From: DATBDE01 sp036270095 | Lineage (GTDB): Bacteria > Actinomycetota > Thermoleophilia > Solirubrobacterales > Solirubrobacteraceae | NCBI GenBank assembly: GCA_036270095.1 | Contig: DATBDE010000096.1 | Location: forward strand, 1-64,000 | DNA length: 64,000 bases | Reading direction: 5' to 3' | Part shown: positions 33,407 to 43,207 of the stretch, piece by piece | How the letters are laid out: every line of letters starts with the position of its first letter | How positions within the stretch are numbered: the stretch's first letter is position 1 | The notes under the pieces: model-generated | The model's database searches: none | Seen by the model: the letters and a program-made list of their open reading frames with translations, nothing else | Told to the model about the DNA's origin: nothing | Program-made: the position numbers and the translations under genes

Positions 33407-34942
33407 TCATGGCGTCTGGCCTCCCTGCGGCAGCACGGGCGCGGTCTGCGCGGTCGCCCGCGGCAGCGCGAGCTGGTGGGTGAGCAGCGCGGTCTGCGCG
33501 ACCGCCGCTTGCGCGCTGGCCTGCTGGCGCTTGAGCAGGAGCTGCGGGTAGACCGCGATGGCGACGATCACGAGCACGAGCGGCGCCACCACGACGCCGT
33601 CGCGCAGCGAGAGCTCGCGCGACTGGGCCTTCGCGCCGACGCGGTTGTGCATGGCGCCGATGTAGGCGCGCAGCATGTAGACCGAGGCGAGCACGACGCC
33701 GGTGAAGGCCACGCAGGCGATCACCAGCTTGGACTCGAACACCCCGAGCAGGATGTAGAACTCGCCCATGAAGTTCGACGAGCCGGGCATGGCCAGCGTG
33801 GCCAGCGCCACGATGAGGAACAGCGCGGCGAGCACGGGCGCGCGGAACGCCAGCCCGCCCATGTCGCGCACGTCCTCGGAGCCGCCCACGCGCGCGGCCA
33901 GCACGGCGATGATGAAGAACAGCGCCGCGGTGACCAGGCCGTGGTTGACCATCTGCAGCAGCGCGCCCTGGGTGCCCTGCGGGTTCAGGGCGAAGATGCC
34001 CAGGGTGATGAACCCGAGCTGGGCGATCGACGAGAAGCCCACGATCAGGCGCAGGTCGGTCTGCGTGAAGGCCATGATCGACCCGTAGAGGATCGACGCC
34101 AGGGCGATCAGCAGCAGCAGCTCCTGGAAGTGCACCGCAGCCTGCGGGAACAGCGGCAGCACGATGCGGATGAACCCGTACGCGGCCACCTTGGAGAGCA
34201 CGGCGCTGAACACCGCGACCACCGGGATCGGCATGGCCCGGTAGCCGTCGGGCAGCCACCCGTGCACCGGGAAGGCGGGCATCTTGACCAGGAAGGCGGC
34301 GGCGAAGAGCAGGAAGATCCACTCCTGCGTGCCGACGGGCAGCCCGACGCGCACGAGGTCGGACAGCGCGAAGCTGATCTGGCCGCTGTTGCCCACCGAC
34401 TCGACCCCGGTGGCGATCGCCGCGGCGAGCATGAGCAGCGACCCCACGAGGGTGTAGATCACGAGCTTGGTCGTGGCCTGGACGCGCTTGCGCCCGCCCC
34501 AGGTCCCGATGAGGAAGTAGAAGGGCACGAGCATCAGGTCGAAGAAGGCGACGAACAGGGCGAGGTCCTGGGACAGGAACGCGCCCAGCACGGCCGACTC
34601 GGCCAGGCCCATGAAGAAGAAGAAGAGCTGCGGGCGGTCCCACTGGCGGAAGTACGCGTACAGCGTGGCCACGCACCACAGCAGCGTCGTCAGCGTGAGC
34701 AGGAACAGGTTGAGTCCGTCGACGCCGAGCTTGTAGTGGATGCCCAGCGCCGCGATCCACACCGTGTCGGTGACGTGCTGGAGGCCGGCCTTGCCCGTGT
34801 CGAAGTCGGCGATGTAGTAGATCGCCATGCCGAGCGTGACCGCCGAGCCGAACAGCGCCACCTTCGGCGCCATGCGGCGGCCGAGCAGCGCGCCGACGAG
34901 CGCGAAGAACAGGGGAGCCCAGAGGAGGAAGGAGAGCGCCAT
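33407..34942 (-). CDS. nuoM: NADH-quinone oxidoreductase subunit M
   Basis: A 511-residue proton-pumping membrane subunit of complex I, about 14 spans. KMPAFPVHGWLPDGYRAMPIP and DLRLIVGFSSIAQLGFI are the subunit M signatures, with the trans-membrane Glu in GLAESAVLGAF. The start ATG at 34942 lies 3 bp downstream of the nuoL stop. The last 40 residues are a polar Gln/Ala tail. Confidence 0.96.
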   Translation of the reverse strand: MALSFLLWAPLFFALVGALLGRRMAPKVALFGSAVTLGMAIYYIADFDTGKAGLQHVTDTVWIAALGIHYKLGVDGLNLFLLTLTTLLWCVATLYAYFRQWDRPQLFFFFMGLAESAVLGAFLSQDLALFVAFFDLMLVPFYFLIGTWGGRKRVQATTKLVIYTLVGSLLMLAAAIATGVESVGNSGQISFALSDLVRVGLPVGTQEWIFLLFAAAFLVKMPAFPVHGWLPDGYRAMPIPVVAVFSAVLSKVAAYGFIRIVLPLFPQAAVHFQELLLLIALASILYGSIMAFTQTDLRLIVGFSSIAQLGFITLGIFALNPQGTQGALLQMVNHGLVTAALFFIIAVLAARVGGSEDVRDMGGLAFRAPVLAALFLIVALATLAMPGSSNFMGEFYILLGVFESKLVIACVAFTGVVLASVYMLRAYIGAMHNRVGAKAQSRELSLRDGVVVAPLVLVIVAIAVYPQLLLKRQQASAQAAVAQTALLTHQLALPRATAQTAPVLPQGGQTP

Positions 34943-34945
34943 CGG

Positions 34946-36973
34946 CTACGTGCTCTGCAGGAGGAACCAGAGGGCGACAAGGGCAAGGCCGAGCAGCAGC
35001 AGCGCGGCGTAGACGCGCAGGAAGCCGTCCTGCGCCCCGCGCACGACCGACGAGCCCGCCCGCACCACGGACACGGTGCCGTTGACCAGGCCGTCGATGA
35101 CCACGCGCTCGAACACGTTCGAGGCCCAGCGCCCGACGGTGGCGCCGGGGCGGACGAACACGGCGTCGTTGAGCTCGTCGAACCACCACTTGTGGAACGA
35201 GAGCTCGTACAGCGGGCGGAAGCGCTCGCGGAAGGCGACGGCGATCGACGGCCGGCGCACCCAGATGACGTAGGCCAGGCCGATGCCGCCGATGGCGATC
35301 ACGGCGCTGAGGATCAGGCCGAAGATGAGCAGGCCGTTCGACGGGTCGTTGATGACCTTCTCGTACGTCGGGTCGTTGACGAAGTCCGGGCGCAGGTAGA
35401 CGTTGACGAGGTCGTCGACGAACGGGACCTGGATGAGCCCGCCGAAGATGGCGCCGATGGCCAGCGTGCTCATGGCCACCTTCATGGGCCACTGCTGCTC
35501 GGCGATGTAGTGGCCGGGCCCGGGGAAGCCGACGTCGGTGTCCTCCTCCTCGTACGTCTCCGGGTTGAACGGGTGCTCGTGGTGCGCGATGTGGCCGGTC
35601 TCGCGCAGCTCGCGCGCCTCCTTGCACTCCGGGCCGAGGAAGGCGCGGAAGATCATCCGGAACGTGTACAGCGCGGTCACGAAGGCGCCGAGGTAGCCGA
35701 GCACGTAGAGGATCCAGTGCCAGCCGCCCTCGCCGCCGATCAGCGCGAGGATGTCGTCCTTGGAGAAGTAGCCCGAGAAGAGCGGGAACGCCGACAGCGC
35801 CAGGCCGCCGGCCAGGAAGCACGCGAAGGTGAACGGCAGCGCGCGCCGGAACCCGCCCATCTTGTCCAGCGACTGCTCCCCGCCCATCGCGCCGATGATC
35901 GACCCGGCGGCCATGAAGAGCAGGGCCTTGAAGAACGCGTGCGTGAACAGGTGGAACATCCCCGCCGCGTACGCGCTGGCCGAGACGGCCATGATCATGT
36001 AGCCGATCTGCGACATCGTCGAGTAGGCGATGACGCGTTTGATGTCGGTCTGCGACAGCGCGATGGTCGCGGCGATGACCAGCGTCGCGCAGCCCACCAC
36101 CGTGCCCACGTCGGCCGCCGCCGTGGCGTCCTCGAACAGCGGGTGCATGCGCGCGATCAGGTAGACGCCGGCGGTGACCATGGTCGCCGCGTGGATGAGG
36201 GCCGAGACCGGCGTCGGGCCCTCCATGGCGTCCGGGAGCCACGTGTGAAGCGGGACCTGGGCCGACTTCGCGAACGCCCCGACGAGGAGCAGGATGCACC
36301 CGGCCACGAGGTCGCCGTCGTTGGGCGGGAACGCGGCCTGCACGTGCTTGAAGGTGTCGAGGAAGTCGAGCGAGCCCGAGCCCCGGAACACGATGAAGTA
36401 CGTGCCCAGCACCAGGCCGACGTCGCCGATCACGTTGATGACGAAGGCCTTGATCCCGGCGCGCGTCGCGGTGGTGCGCCGGAACCAGAAGCTGATGAGC
36501 ATGTACGACGCCGCGCCGACGAACGCCCAGCCGATGATGAGCGGGACGAAGTTCCCCGCCATCACCAGCAACAGCATCGAGAAGACGAAGAAGTTCAGGT
36601 AGGCGAAGTACCGGACGAAGCCCCGGTCCTTCCACACGTACACGCACGAGTAGAGGTGGATCAGCGCCGAGACCCCGCTGACCACGAGCATCATGTAGAC
36701 CGACAGCGGGTCGATCAGGATCGTGAGCTTGGCGTTGACGCCCACGCTGTCGGCGTAGTCCCACGCCGTCGAGGTGAAGGTGCGGTCATCCGGGGAATGG
36801 CCCATGAGGGCGATGAACGCGCCCACGGCGGCGACGAACGACAGCCCGATGGCCAGCGTGCCGATCCAGCCCGCCGTGCGCTCGCCCGGCAGGTGGCGCC
36901 CCACGAACGCGTTGAACAGGCAACCGGCCAGCGGCAGCGCCAGGCAGATCCAGGCCCAGGTGGTCGGGCTCAT
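34946..36973 (-). CDS. nuoL: NADH-quinone oxidoreductase subunit L
   Basis: A 675-residue distal antiporter-like subunit of complex I. GAFAKSAQVPLHTWLPDAMEGPTPVSALIHAATMV is condensed here in the motifs KSAQVPLHTWLPDAMEGPTP and ALIHAATMVTAG. A long amphipathic lateral helix is expected near the C-terminus, and a hydrophilic loop of about 40 residues (residues 470-510) contains EEEDTD. Its ATG overlaps the nuoK stop (ATGA). Confidence 0.96.
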   Translation of the reverse strand: MSPTTWAWICLALPLAGCLFNAFVGRHLPGERTAGWIGTLAIGLSFVAAVGAFIALMGHSPDDRTFTSTAWDYADSVGVNAKLTILIDPLSVYMMLVVSGVSALIHLYSCVYVWKDRGFVRYFAYLNFFVFSMLLLVMAGNFVPLIIGWAFVGAASYMLISFWFRRTTATRAGIKAFVINVIGDVGLVLGTYFIVFRGSGSLDFLDTFKHVQAAFPPNDGDLVAGCILLLVGAFAKSAQVPLHTWLPDAMEGPTPVSALIHAATMVTAGVYLIARMHPLFEDATAAADVGTVVGCATLVIAATIALSQTDIKRVIAYSTMSQIGYMIMAVSASAYAAGMFHLFTHAFFKALLFMAAGSIIGAMGGEQSLDKMGGFRRALPFTFACFLAGGLALSAFPLFSGYFSKDDILALIGGEGGWHWILYVLGYLGAFVTALYTFRMIFRAFLGPECKEARELRETGHIAHHEHPFNPETYEEEDTDVGFPGPGHYIAEQQWPMKVAMSTLAIGAIFGGLIQVPFVDDLVNVYLRPDFVNDPTYEKVINDPSNGLLIFGLILSAVIAIGGIGLAYVIWVRRPSIAVAFRERFRPLYELSFHKWWFDELNDAVFVRPGATVGRWASNVFERVVIDGLVNGTVSVVRAGSSVVRGAQDGFLRVYAALLLLGLALVALWFLLQST

Positions 36974-37269
36974 CCCTGCAGCCTCCGCAGCTGGTCGACG
37001 TCGATCGGCAGGCGGCGCCGGTACAGCGCCACGATGATCCCGAGGCCCACCACCACCTCGCAGGCGGCCACGACCATGACGATGATCGCGAAGATCTGGC
37101 CGTCACCGGTGCCGGTCATGCGCGAAAACGCGATCAGCGCGAGGTTGCCGGCGTTGAGCATGAGCTCGAGACAGAGCAGGATCACCAGCGGGCTGCGGCG
37201 CACCAGCACGCCGGCGGCCCCGACGCAGAAGATCAGCGCGGAGACGACGAGGTACCAGGCGACGGTCAC
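36970..37269 (-). CDS. nuoK: NADH-quinone oxidoreductase subunit K
   Basis: A 99-residue subunit with three spans. CLELMLNAGNLALIAFSR carries the conserved membrane Glu, and the second Glu is in AACEVVVGLGI. The GTG start at 37269 overlaps the nuoJ stop (GTGA). Confidence 0.95.
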   Translation of the reverse strand: MTVAWYLVVSALIFCVGAAGVLVRRSPLVILLCLELMLNAGNLALIAFSRMTGTGDGQIFAIIVMVVAACEVVVGLGIIVALYRRRLPIDVDQLRRLQG

Positions 37270-37913
37270 CAGCCGCCCTGCTCTTCCTTCTCCTCCTGGC
37301 CGAGGCCGATCGACTCGGCCTGGCTGCCCGCACGCGGGATGCGCATGACCTCGGCGGCCGTCAGCTCGAGGCGGTCGCGCGGCGGCAGCGGCTCGTCGGG
37401 TGCGTCGATTCCGCGCCGGCGCCGGGCCAGGACGACGGCGCCCACGGCGGCGACGAGGAGGAGGAAGGAGGCGATCTCGAACGGGAACAGGAACTTGGTC
37501 AGCAGCAGCTGGCCGATCTGCCCCGGCGTGCCGAAGCCCGGCCCGAGCTTGGCCCCGTCGGTGTCGATCGCGTGCAGGCCGGAGCCCAGGATGGCGATCG
37601 AGAGCTCGACGAACAGGCCGATGCACAGGACCAGGCCGACGCCCCCGAGCCCGGGCCCGACGCTGGCCAGGGGCTCGCCCTGCCCGCCGACGTAGGAGAC
37701 GACGAACACGTAGAGCACCATCACCGCGCCGGCGTAGACGACGATCTGCGCGGCAGCGACGAACTGGGCCTCGAGCAGCAGGAACAGCAGCGCCAGGCTG
37801 AGCAGGTGGCTGACCAGCGCCAGCACCGAGTAGAACGGATTGCGCAGGGCGATGACCCCGATGGCGCCGACGACGGCGCCGATCGCCGCGATGAAGAAGA
37901 GGACGTCCTCCAT
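37266..37913 (-). CDS. nuoJ: NADH-quinone oxidoreductase subunit J
   Basis: A 215-residue membrane subunit with five spans. ALRNPFYSVLALVSHLLSLALLFLLLEAQF shortens to the motifs NPFYSVLALV and LLLEAQFVAAAQIVVYAGAV, including the conserved Tyr/Val pi-bulge helix region. A charged C-terminal tail of about 50 residues is longer than in E. coli. ATG start, 14 bp after nuoI. Confidence 0.94.
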   Translation of the reverse strand: MEDVLFFIAAIGAVVGAIGVIALRNPFYSVLALVSHLLSLALLFLLLEAQFVAAAQIVVYAGAVMVLYVFVVSYVGGQGEPLASVGPGLGGVGLVLCIGLFVELSIAILGSGLHAIDTDGAKLGPGFGTPGQIGQLLLTKFLFPFEIASFLLLVAAVGAVVLARRRRGIDAPDEPLPPRDRLELTAAEVMRIPRAGSQAESIGLGQEEKEEQGGW

Positions 37914-37927
37914 GGGGCGCGGGGAGG

Positions 37928-38464
37928 CTACTCACCCTCCGAACGCAGCGGCGTCCGTTCGAGCGGCTCGGCCAGCAGCATCTCCTTGGTGAAGATCAGG
38001 TCGCTGCGGTTGAGGTCGGAGAGCTCGTAGTCGTGGCCCATGGTGATGGCGTCGAACGGGCACGCGACCTCGCAGTAGCCGCAGAAGATGCAGCGCGACA
38101 TGTTGATCTCGTAGACGGCGGCGTAGCGCTCGCCGGCCGAGACGCGGTTGTCGGGCGTGTTCTCCGCCGCGACCACGCGGATGCAGTCGGCCGGGCAGGC
38201 CGCCGCGCACAGCGAGCAGCCCACGCACTTCTCCAGGCCCGAGTCCTCGAAGCGGTGCAGCTTGTGGCGCCCGCGGAAGCGCGGGTACACCGGCACCTTC
38301 TCCTCCGGGTACTGGATCGTCGTTGTGCCCTCGATGAGGTTCGCGAACACGGTCTTCATGCCCCGCAGCGTTTCGCCGAAGGCGCGGTACACGCCCGAGG
38401 GCCCGCCGGGCTGGGGCCCGCGCTGGACCTCGACGACGTCGGGGCCAGGGTCGTACGGGGTCAT
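37928..38464 (-). CDS. nuoI: NADH-quinone oxidoreductase subunit I
   Basis: A 178-residue ferredoxin-like subunit with two [4Fe-4S] sites (N6a/N6b): Cys80-83-86-90 in C-V-G-C-S-L-C-A-A-A-C-P and Cys125-128-131-135 in C-I-F-C-G-Y-C-E-V-A-C-P. It passes electrons from NuoG to NuoB. ATG start at 38464 overlaps the nuoH stop (ATGA). Confidence 0.96.
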   Translation of the reverse strand: MTPYDPGPDVVEVQRGPQPGGPSGVYRAFGETLRGMKTVFANLIEGTTTIQYPEEKVPVYPRFRGRHKLHRFEDSGLEKCVGCSLCAAACPADCIRVVAAENTPDNRVSAGERYAAVYEINMSRCIFCGYCEVACPFDAITMGHDYELSDLNRSDLIFTKEMLLAEPLERTPLRSEGE

Positions 38465-39483
38465 TGGCTCACCACCACGATCGCGGTCACGAGGGCGTTG
38501 AGGGTCGCGAGCGGCAGCAGCACCTTCCAGCCCAGGGACATGAGCTGGTCGTAGCGCAGGCGCGGCAGCGTCGCCCGGATCCAAATGAACAGGAGCACGA
38601 TGAGCGACATCTTCGCCAGCACGACGAAGGGGTCGACCCAGTGCGGCGGGTCGATGCCGAAGGGCAGCAGCCACCCGCCCAGGAACACCGTGGTCACGAT
38701 GCCCGAGACGATCAGCATGTTGATGTACTCGGCGAAGTAGTACGACGCGAAGCGGCCGCCCCCGTACTCGGTCATGTAGCCCTGCACGAGCTCGGCGTCG
38801 GCCTCGGCCAGGTCGAACGGGGCCCGGTTGGTCTCGGCGAAGCCGGCGACCAGGAAGATCACGAACCCGACGATCTGCGGGATGACGTACCACATGCCCT
38901 CCTGGGCGTGGACGATGCCCACGAGCGAGAGCGTGCCCGCGGTCATGATCACCCCGATCAGGGCCAGGCCCTGGGAGACCTCGTAGGAGATGAGCTGCGC
39001 GGCGGCGCGCATTGCGCCCAGGAACGAGTACTTCGAGCCCGAGGACCAGCCGCCGAGCATGAGGCCGTAGAAGGCGATGGCGCCGAACGCGAACAGGTAC
39101 AGCGGGCCGATGCTGACGTCGAGGCCGTAGAGCCCGACCGGCGTGCCCCCGATGTCGACCACGGGGCCGAAGGGGATGATGGCCAGCGCGGCGACCGCGG
39201 TGAGGATCGACAGGATCGGCGCGATCACGAACAGCAGGCCGACCGAGGTGTGCGGGCGCGAGTGCTCCTTGCCCAGCAGCTTGCCGATGTCGGCGATGGG
39301 CTGGAGCAGGCCGTAGGGGCCGACGCGGTTGGGGCCGTAGCGGGACTGGAAGCGGCCGAGCAGCTTGCGCTCGGCGATGAGGATGACCGGGACGATCGAC
39401 AGCCCGACGGTGAAGATGATCACCGCCTTGATGAGCTGGATCCACCACTCCTCGGCGTAGACCGTCGACGCGAAGCTGGTCAC
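38461..39483 (-). CDS. nuoH: NADH-quinone oxidoreductase subunit H
   Basis: A 340-residue membrane anchor with about eight spans, forming the quinone entry. ERKLLGRFQSRYGPNRVGP, EADAELVQGYMTEYGG, AETNRAPFDLAE and WIRATLPRLRYDQLM are the invariant blocks. GTG start at 39483 overlaps the nuoG stop (GTGA). Confidence 0.96.
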   Translation of the reverse strand: MTSFASTVYAEEWWIQLIKAVIIFTVGLSIVPVILIAERKLLGRFQSRYGPNRVGPYGLLQPIADIGKLLGKEHSRPHTSVGLLFVIAPILSILTAVAALAIIPFGPVVDIGGTPVGLYGLDVSIGPLYLFAFGAIAFYGLMLGGWSSGSKYSFLGAMRAAAQLISYEVSQGLALIGVIMTAGTLSLVGIVHAQEGMWYVIPQIVGFVIFLVAGFAETNRAPFDLAEADAELVQGYMTEYGGGRFASYYFAEYINMLIVSGIVTTVFLGGWLLPFGIDPPHWVDPFVVLAKMSLIVLLFIWIRATLPRLRYDQLMSLGWKVLLPLATLNALVTAIVVVSQ

Positions 39484-41879
39484 GCGCGGCGGACCTCCAC
39501 GAGCGCGCCGGTGAGGATCGCGGTCTCGTCGGAGACGAAGACCGAGCCGGCGGGCACGGCGCTGCGCAGCGTCGCGCGCCCGCGCAGCGAGGTGCCGTTC
39601 TGGGCCACCTCGACCGGCACGCCGTCCTCGATGCCCAGGCGCCGGGCGTCGTCCGGCGCCAGCTCGACGGAGGATCCCGGATGGAGGAACTGCAGCGACG
39701 GCGAGATCCGCACCTCGGGCGCCGCCCACAGCGAGCGCCACGAGCCCAGCCGCAACTGCCCGTGCGTTGGGGCCGGCTCGGGCGCGGGCGCCTCGAGCGT
39801 GAACGGGCCGAGGTCGCCCTCGGGCGCCTTGGCGGCGCCGTCGCCCGCGGGCCAGCGCACGCCGTGGCCGGCCAGGCCCTCGGCGGTCAGGCCGGCGTAG
39901 AAGGGGACCGCGGCGAAGAGCTGCTTGGTGGCCATCGCGCTCGTGAGCACGCCGAGGTCGAATCCGGCCGCGCGAGCCACGTCGGCGATCACCTGCCACT
40001 CCGGGCGCACGTTTCCGACGTGGGCGATGGCCTGGCGCACGCGCTGCACGCGCCCGTCGGGGTGCACGACGGTGCCGTTCTTCTCCGCGTAGACCTCGCT
40101 CGGGAAGACCACGTCGGCGTGCTCGCGGATGCCCTGGGTGAGCACGCCCGCGTGGGCCACGACGGTGGTGGCGCGGTCCAGCGCCTTCGCCCACGCCCCG
40201 CGCCCGGGGTAGGACACGAGCGGGTCGGCGCCGAGCAGGTAGAGCGCGCGCAGGTCGCCGTCGGCCAGCGCGGCGGCGATCTCGGGCGCGCCGCGCCCGT
40301 CGGCCACCGGTGCCTTCAGGCCCGGCCCGGCGTTGGGCAGCACGCCGGCCTCGCGCAGGCCGCGCCCGTTGGTGACCGCGGGGATGGCCAGCAGGCCGGC
40401 GCCTTCGTGTTCGCCCAGGTTGAGGTTGCCGGCCACGTTGAGCAGCGCCCGCAGGGCATTGGCGCCGCCCGGGGCCCCGCCCATGCGCTCGCCCCACACG
40501 ATGACGACGTCCTGGCCGGCGTCGCGCAGCCAGTCGCTCAGCGCGTGGTCGCCGCTCGCCAGCTCGTACAGGAACCGGCCCACGCCGCCGGGCGCGAAGC
40601 GCTCCACCTGCTCGGCGGCGGGGTCGAGCGCGCTCGGGCGCGAGCTTGCCACGGCCAGCTTCAGGTTGTGGCGGCGGATGCCCTTGCGGATGCGCAGGTC
40701 GAGGATGGCGGCGTCGTCCATGAGCTCGGTCTCGAGCACGAGCACCGCGTGGGCGAACTCGAGGTCCGGGACGCTGGCCTGCAGCGCCGGCGCGGCCAGG
40801 GCGCGGTGCAGCTCCACCGGGAGCTGCGCGCCCAGGCGCGAGTCGAGGTCGTGGGCCTCCAGGCCCTCGCGCAGGAAGCGCTGGAGCAGGAAGCCGTCCT
40901 CGTTCGTGGCCTGGCCGCCCACGAGCGCGGCCGTGTGCCGGCCGGCCCGGGCCAGCCCGGCGGCGGCGGTGGCGATGGCGCGGTCCCAGCTCGCGGGCCG
41001 CAGCTCGTCGCCCTCGCGCACGAGCGGCTCGGTGATGCGCTCGTCCACGTGGAAGGCCTGGTAGGCGAAGCGGCCCTTGTCGCACAGCCAGCCGTCGTCG
41101 ACCTCGGGGTGGTCGCGGACCATGACGCGCGAGACCTTGTCGTCGCGCACGGTCAGGGACACGTTGCACTGGGCGGCGCACAGGGTGCACACCGAGCCCG
41201 CGGTCTCGACGTCCCACGGGCGGGCGCGGAAGCGGTAGGCGGTCGAGGTCAGCGCGCCCACCGGGCAGAGTTCGATGATGTTGCCGCTGAACGGCGCCAC
41301 GTAGGGGTGGCCGTCGAAGGTGCCGACGAACGAGTGCGCGCCGCGGTCGTGGAGGACGAGCTGGTAGTCCTCCGCGATTTCCTGCGAGTAGCGCACGCAG
41401 CGGTAGCAGAGGATGCAGCGCTCGCGGTCGATGGCGATCAGCGGGGAGATCTCCAGCGGCTTGCGGAAGTGGCGCTTGGGCTCGATGAAGCGGCTCGTCC
41501 CCGCACCCCAGCCGAAGGTGATGTCCTGCAGCGGGCACTCGCCGCCCTTGTCGCACACCGGGCAGTCGAGTGGGTGGTTGACGAGCAGGAACTCCACGAC
41601 GGCCTTCTGCGCGTCGTGCACCCGCTCGGTCTGCGTGTGGACGACCATGCCGTCCTTGACCGGGGTGGAGCAGCCGGTCTGCAGCTTGGGGATGCCCTCG
41701 ACCTCGACGAGGCACATGCGGCAGGCGCCCACGGGCTGGCCGAGCTTGGGCTCGTAACAGAAGATCGGGATCTCGACGTCGCCGTGCTTGGCGGCGTCGA
41801 CGAGCATCTCGCCCTCGGTGGCCTTCACCTCCAGGCCGTCGATCGTGAACGTGATCTCCTTGGGCTCGGGGCGCGGCAT
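39480..41879 (-). CDS. nuoG: NADH-quinone oxidoreductase subunit G
   Basis: A 799-residue iron-sulfur subunit. The N-terminal [2Fe-2S] domain has FCYEPKLGQPVGACRMCLVEV and TGCSTPV. The His-ligated cluster domain follows (HPLDCPVCDKGGECPLQD), then the [4Fe-4S] sites CILCYRCVRYSQEI and ELCPVGAL. The large molybdopterin-oxidoreductase-like domain has CTLCAAQCN. It shows no sign of a bound molybdenum cofactor site. ATG at 41879, overlapping the nuoF stop by one base (TGATG). No frameshift. Confidence 0.95.
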   Translation of the reverse strand: MPRPEPKEITFTIDGLEVKATEGEMLVDAAKHGDVEIPIFCYEPKLGQPVGACRMCLVEVEGIPKLQTGCSTPVKDGMVVHTQTERVHDAQKAVVEFLLVNHPLDCPVCDKGGECPLQDITFGWGAGTSRFIEPKRHFRKPLEISPLIAIDRERCILCYRCVRYSQEIAEDYQLVLHDRGAHSFVGTFDGHPYVAPFSGNIIELCPVGALTSTAYRFRARPWDVETAGSVCTLCAAQCNVSLTVRDDKVSRVMVRDHPEVDDGWLCDKGRFAYQAFHVDERITEPLVREGDELRPASWDRAIATAAAGLARAGRHTAALVGGQATNEDGFLLQRFLREGLEAHDLDSRLGAQLPVELHRALAAPALQASVPDLEFAHAVLVLETELMDDAAILDLRIRKGIRRHNLKLAVASSRPSALDPAAEQVERFAPGGVGRFLYELASGDHALSDWLRDAGQDVVIVWGERMGGAPGGANALRALLNVAGNLNLGEHEGAGLLAIPAVTNGRGLREAGVLPNAGPGLKAPVADGRGAPEIAAALADGDLRALYLLGADPLVSYPGRGAWAKALDRATTVVAHAGVLTQGIREHADVVFPSEVYAEKNGTVVHPDGRVQRVRQAIAHVGNVRPEWQVIADVARAAGFDLGVLTSAMATKQLFAAVPFYAGLTAEGLAGHGVRWPAGDGAAKAPEGDLGPFTLEAPAPEPAPTHGQLRLGSWRSLWAAPEVRISPSLQFLHPGSSVELAPDDARRLGIEDGVPVEVAQNGTSLRGRATLRSAVPAGSVFVSDETAILTGALVEVRRA

Positions 41880-43207
41880 CAGTAGGGGCCGACGTCGGGG
41901 TCGGCTCCGGCGATGCCCACCGGCTCGGGCTCGGGCACGGTGACGCCCATGCCGCGCGCCTCGCGGGCGCGCTCGATGTGCTCCTCGAACTCGGCGCGGA
42001 ACTTGCGCACCAGCGAGCCGATCGGCATGGCCATCGAGTCGCCCAGCACGCACAGGCAGTGACCGATGATCTGGTCCTGGACCGAGGCGATGATGTCCAG
42101 GTCCATCGGCGTCGCCTCGCCGGTGTCGACGCGCTCGAGCATCTTCACCGTCCAGTTGGTGCCCTCGCGGCACGGCGAGCATTTCCCGCACGACTCGTGC
42201 GCGTAGAACTTGGCCACCTTCTTGGCCACCTCGACCACGGGCACGGTGTCGTCGACGACGATGATCGAGCCCGACCCGAGCATCGACCCGGCCTTGGCCA
42301 TGGAGTCGAAGTCGTAGGGGATGTCGAGGCCCTCCTCGGCCGTGAGCACCGGCGAGGAGCTGCCGCCGGGGAAGAAGAACTTGATCGTGCAGCCCTCGCG
42401 CGGGCCGCCGGCCAGCCCCATGATCAGGTCGCGCGTCGGGATGCCGAGCTCGATCTCGAAGTTGCCGGGGTTGCGCACGCAGCCCGACACCGAGACGACC
42501 TTCGTGCCGGTGGAGTTCTGCACGCCGTGCTCCGCCCACGCCTTCGCGCCCATGCGGATGATGTGGGGGACGTTGGAGAGCGTCTCGACGTTGTTGACCA
42601 GCGTGGGGCCCTGGTAGAGGCCCTGGTTGGCCGGGAACGGCGGCTTGAGGCGCGGGTTGCCGCGCTTGCCCTCGAGCGAGTCCAGCAGCGCCGTCTCCTC
42701 GCCGCAGATGTAGGCGCCCGCCCCACGGTGCACCACCAGCGACAGCGTGTGGTCGGAGCCGAGGATGCGCTCGCCCAGGTAGCCGGCGGCCTCGGCCTGT
42801 TTGACGGCGGCGTCGAGGATGTCGGCCTGGTACTGGTACTCGCCGCGGATGTAGATGAACGACCGGTTCACGTCGGCGGCGTAGGCGCCGATGATCAGGC
42901 CCTCGATGAGCTGGTGCGGGTTCTTCTGGATCAGCTCGCGGTCCTTGAAGGCGCCGGGCTCGGACTCGTCGGCGTTGCACACGAGGTACTTGTCCATGGC
43001 CCCGTGGGGCAGGAACGAGACCTTCTTGCCCATCGAGAAGCCGGCGCCGCCGCGGCCGCGCAGCTCGGAGGACTCGAGCTGGGCCTGCACCTCGTCCCGG
43101 GACATCTTCAGCGCCTTGGGCAGCGCCTCGTAGCCGCCGTGGCGGCGGTACACGTCGATGGTGTTCAGGTCGGGCTCGTCGATGTTGGCGAAGAGGAGCT
43201 TGGTCAC
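41879..43207 (-). CDS. nuoF: NADH-quinone oxidoreductase subunit F
   Basis: A 442-residue flavoprotein that accepts hydride from NADH. G-R-G-G-A-G-F near residues 51-57 and GAGAYICGEETALLDSLEG bind NADH and FMN. The N3 [4Fe-4S] ligands are Cys340, Cys343, Cys346 (ESCGKCSPCREGT) and a Cys at 384 or 386. A Pro/Asp-rich tail is extra. GTG start at 43207 overlaps the nuoE stop (GTGA). Confidence 0.96.
   Translation of the reverse strand: MTKLLFANIDEPDLNTIDVYRRHGGYEALPKALKMSRDEVQAQLESSELRGRGGAGFSMGKKVSFLPHGAMDKYLVCNADESEPGAFKDRELIQKNPHQLIEGLIIGAYAADVNRSFIYIRGEYQYQADILDAAVKQAEAAGYLGERILGSDHTLSLVVHRGAGAYICGEETALLDSLEGKRGNPRLKPPFPANQGLYQGPTLVNNVETLSNVPHIIRMGAKAWAEHGVQNSTGTKVVSVSGCVRNPGNFEIELGIPTRDLIMGLAGGPREGCTIKFFFPGGSSSPVLTAEEGLDIPYDFDSMAKAGSMLGSGSIIVVDDTVPVVEVAKKVAKFYAHESCGKCSPCREGTNWTVKMLERVDTGEATPMDLDIIASVQDQIIGHCLCVLGDSMAMPIGSLVRKFRAEFEEHIERAREARGMGVTVPEPEPVGIAGADPDVGPY

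Noticed and set aside
33404..37348. A 1314-codon plus-strand frame across nuoK-M
   Set aside because: Shadow of nuoM, nuoL and nuoK; extreme Asp/Glu/His/Arg composition and no recognisable domain.
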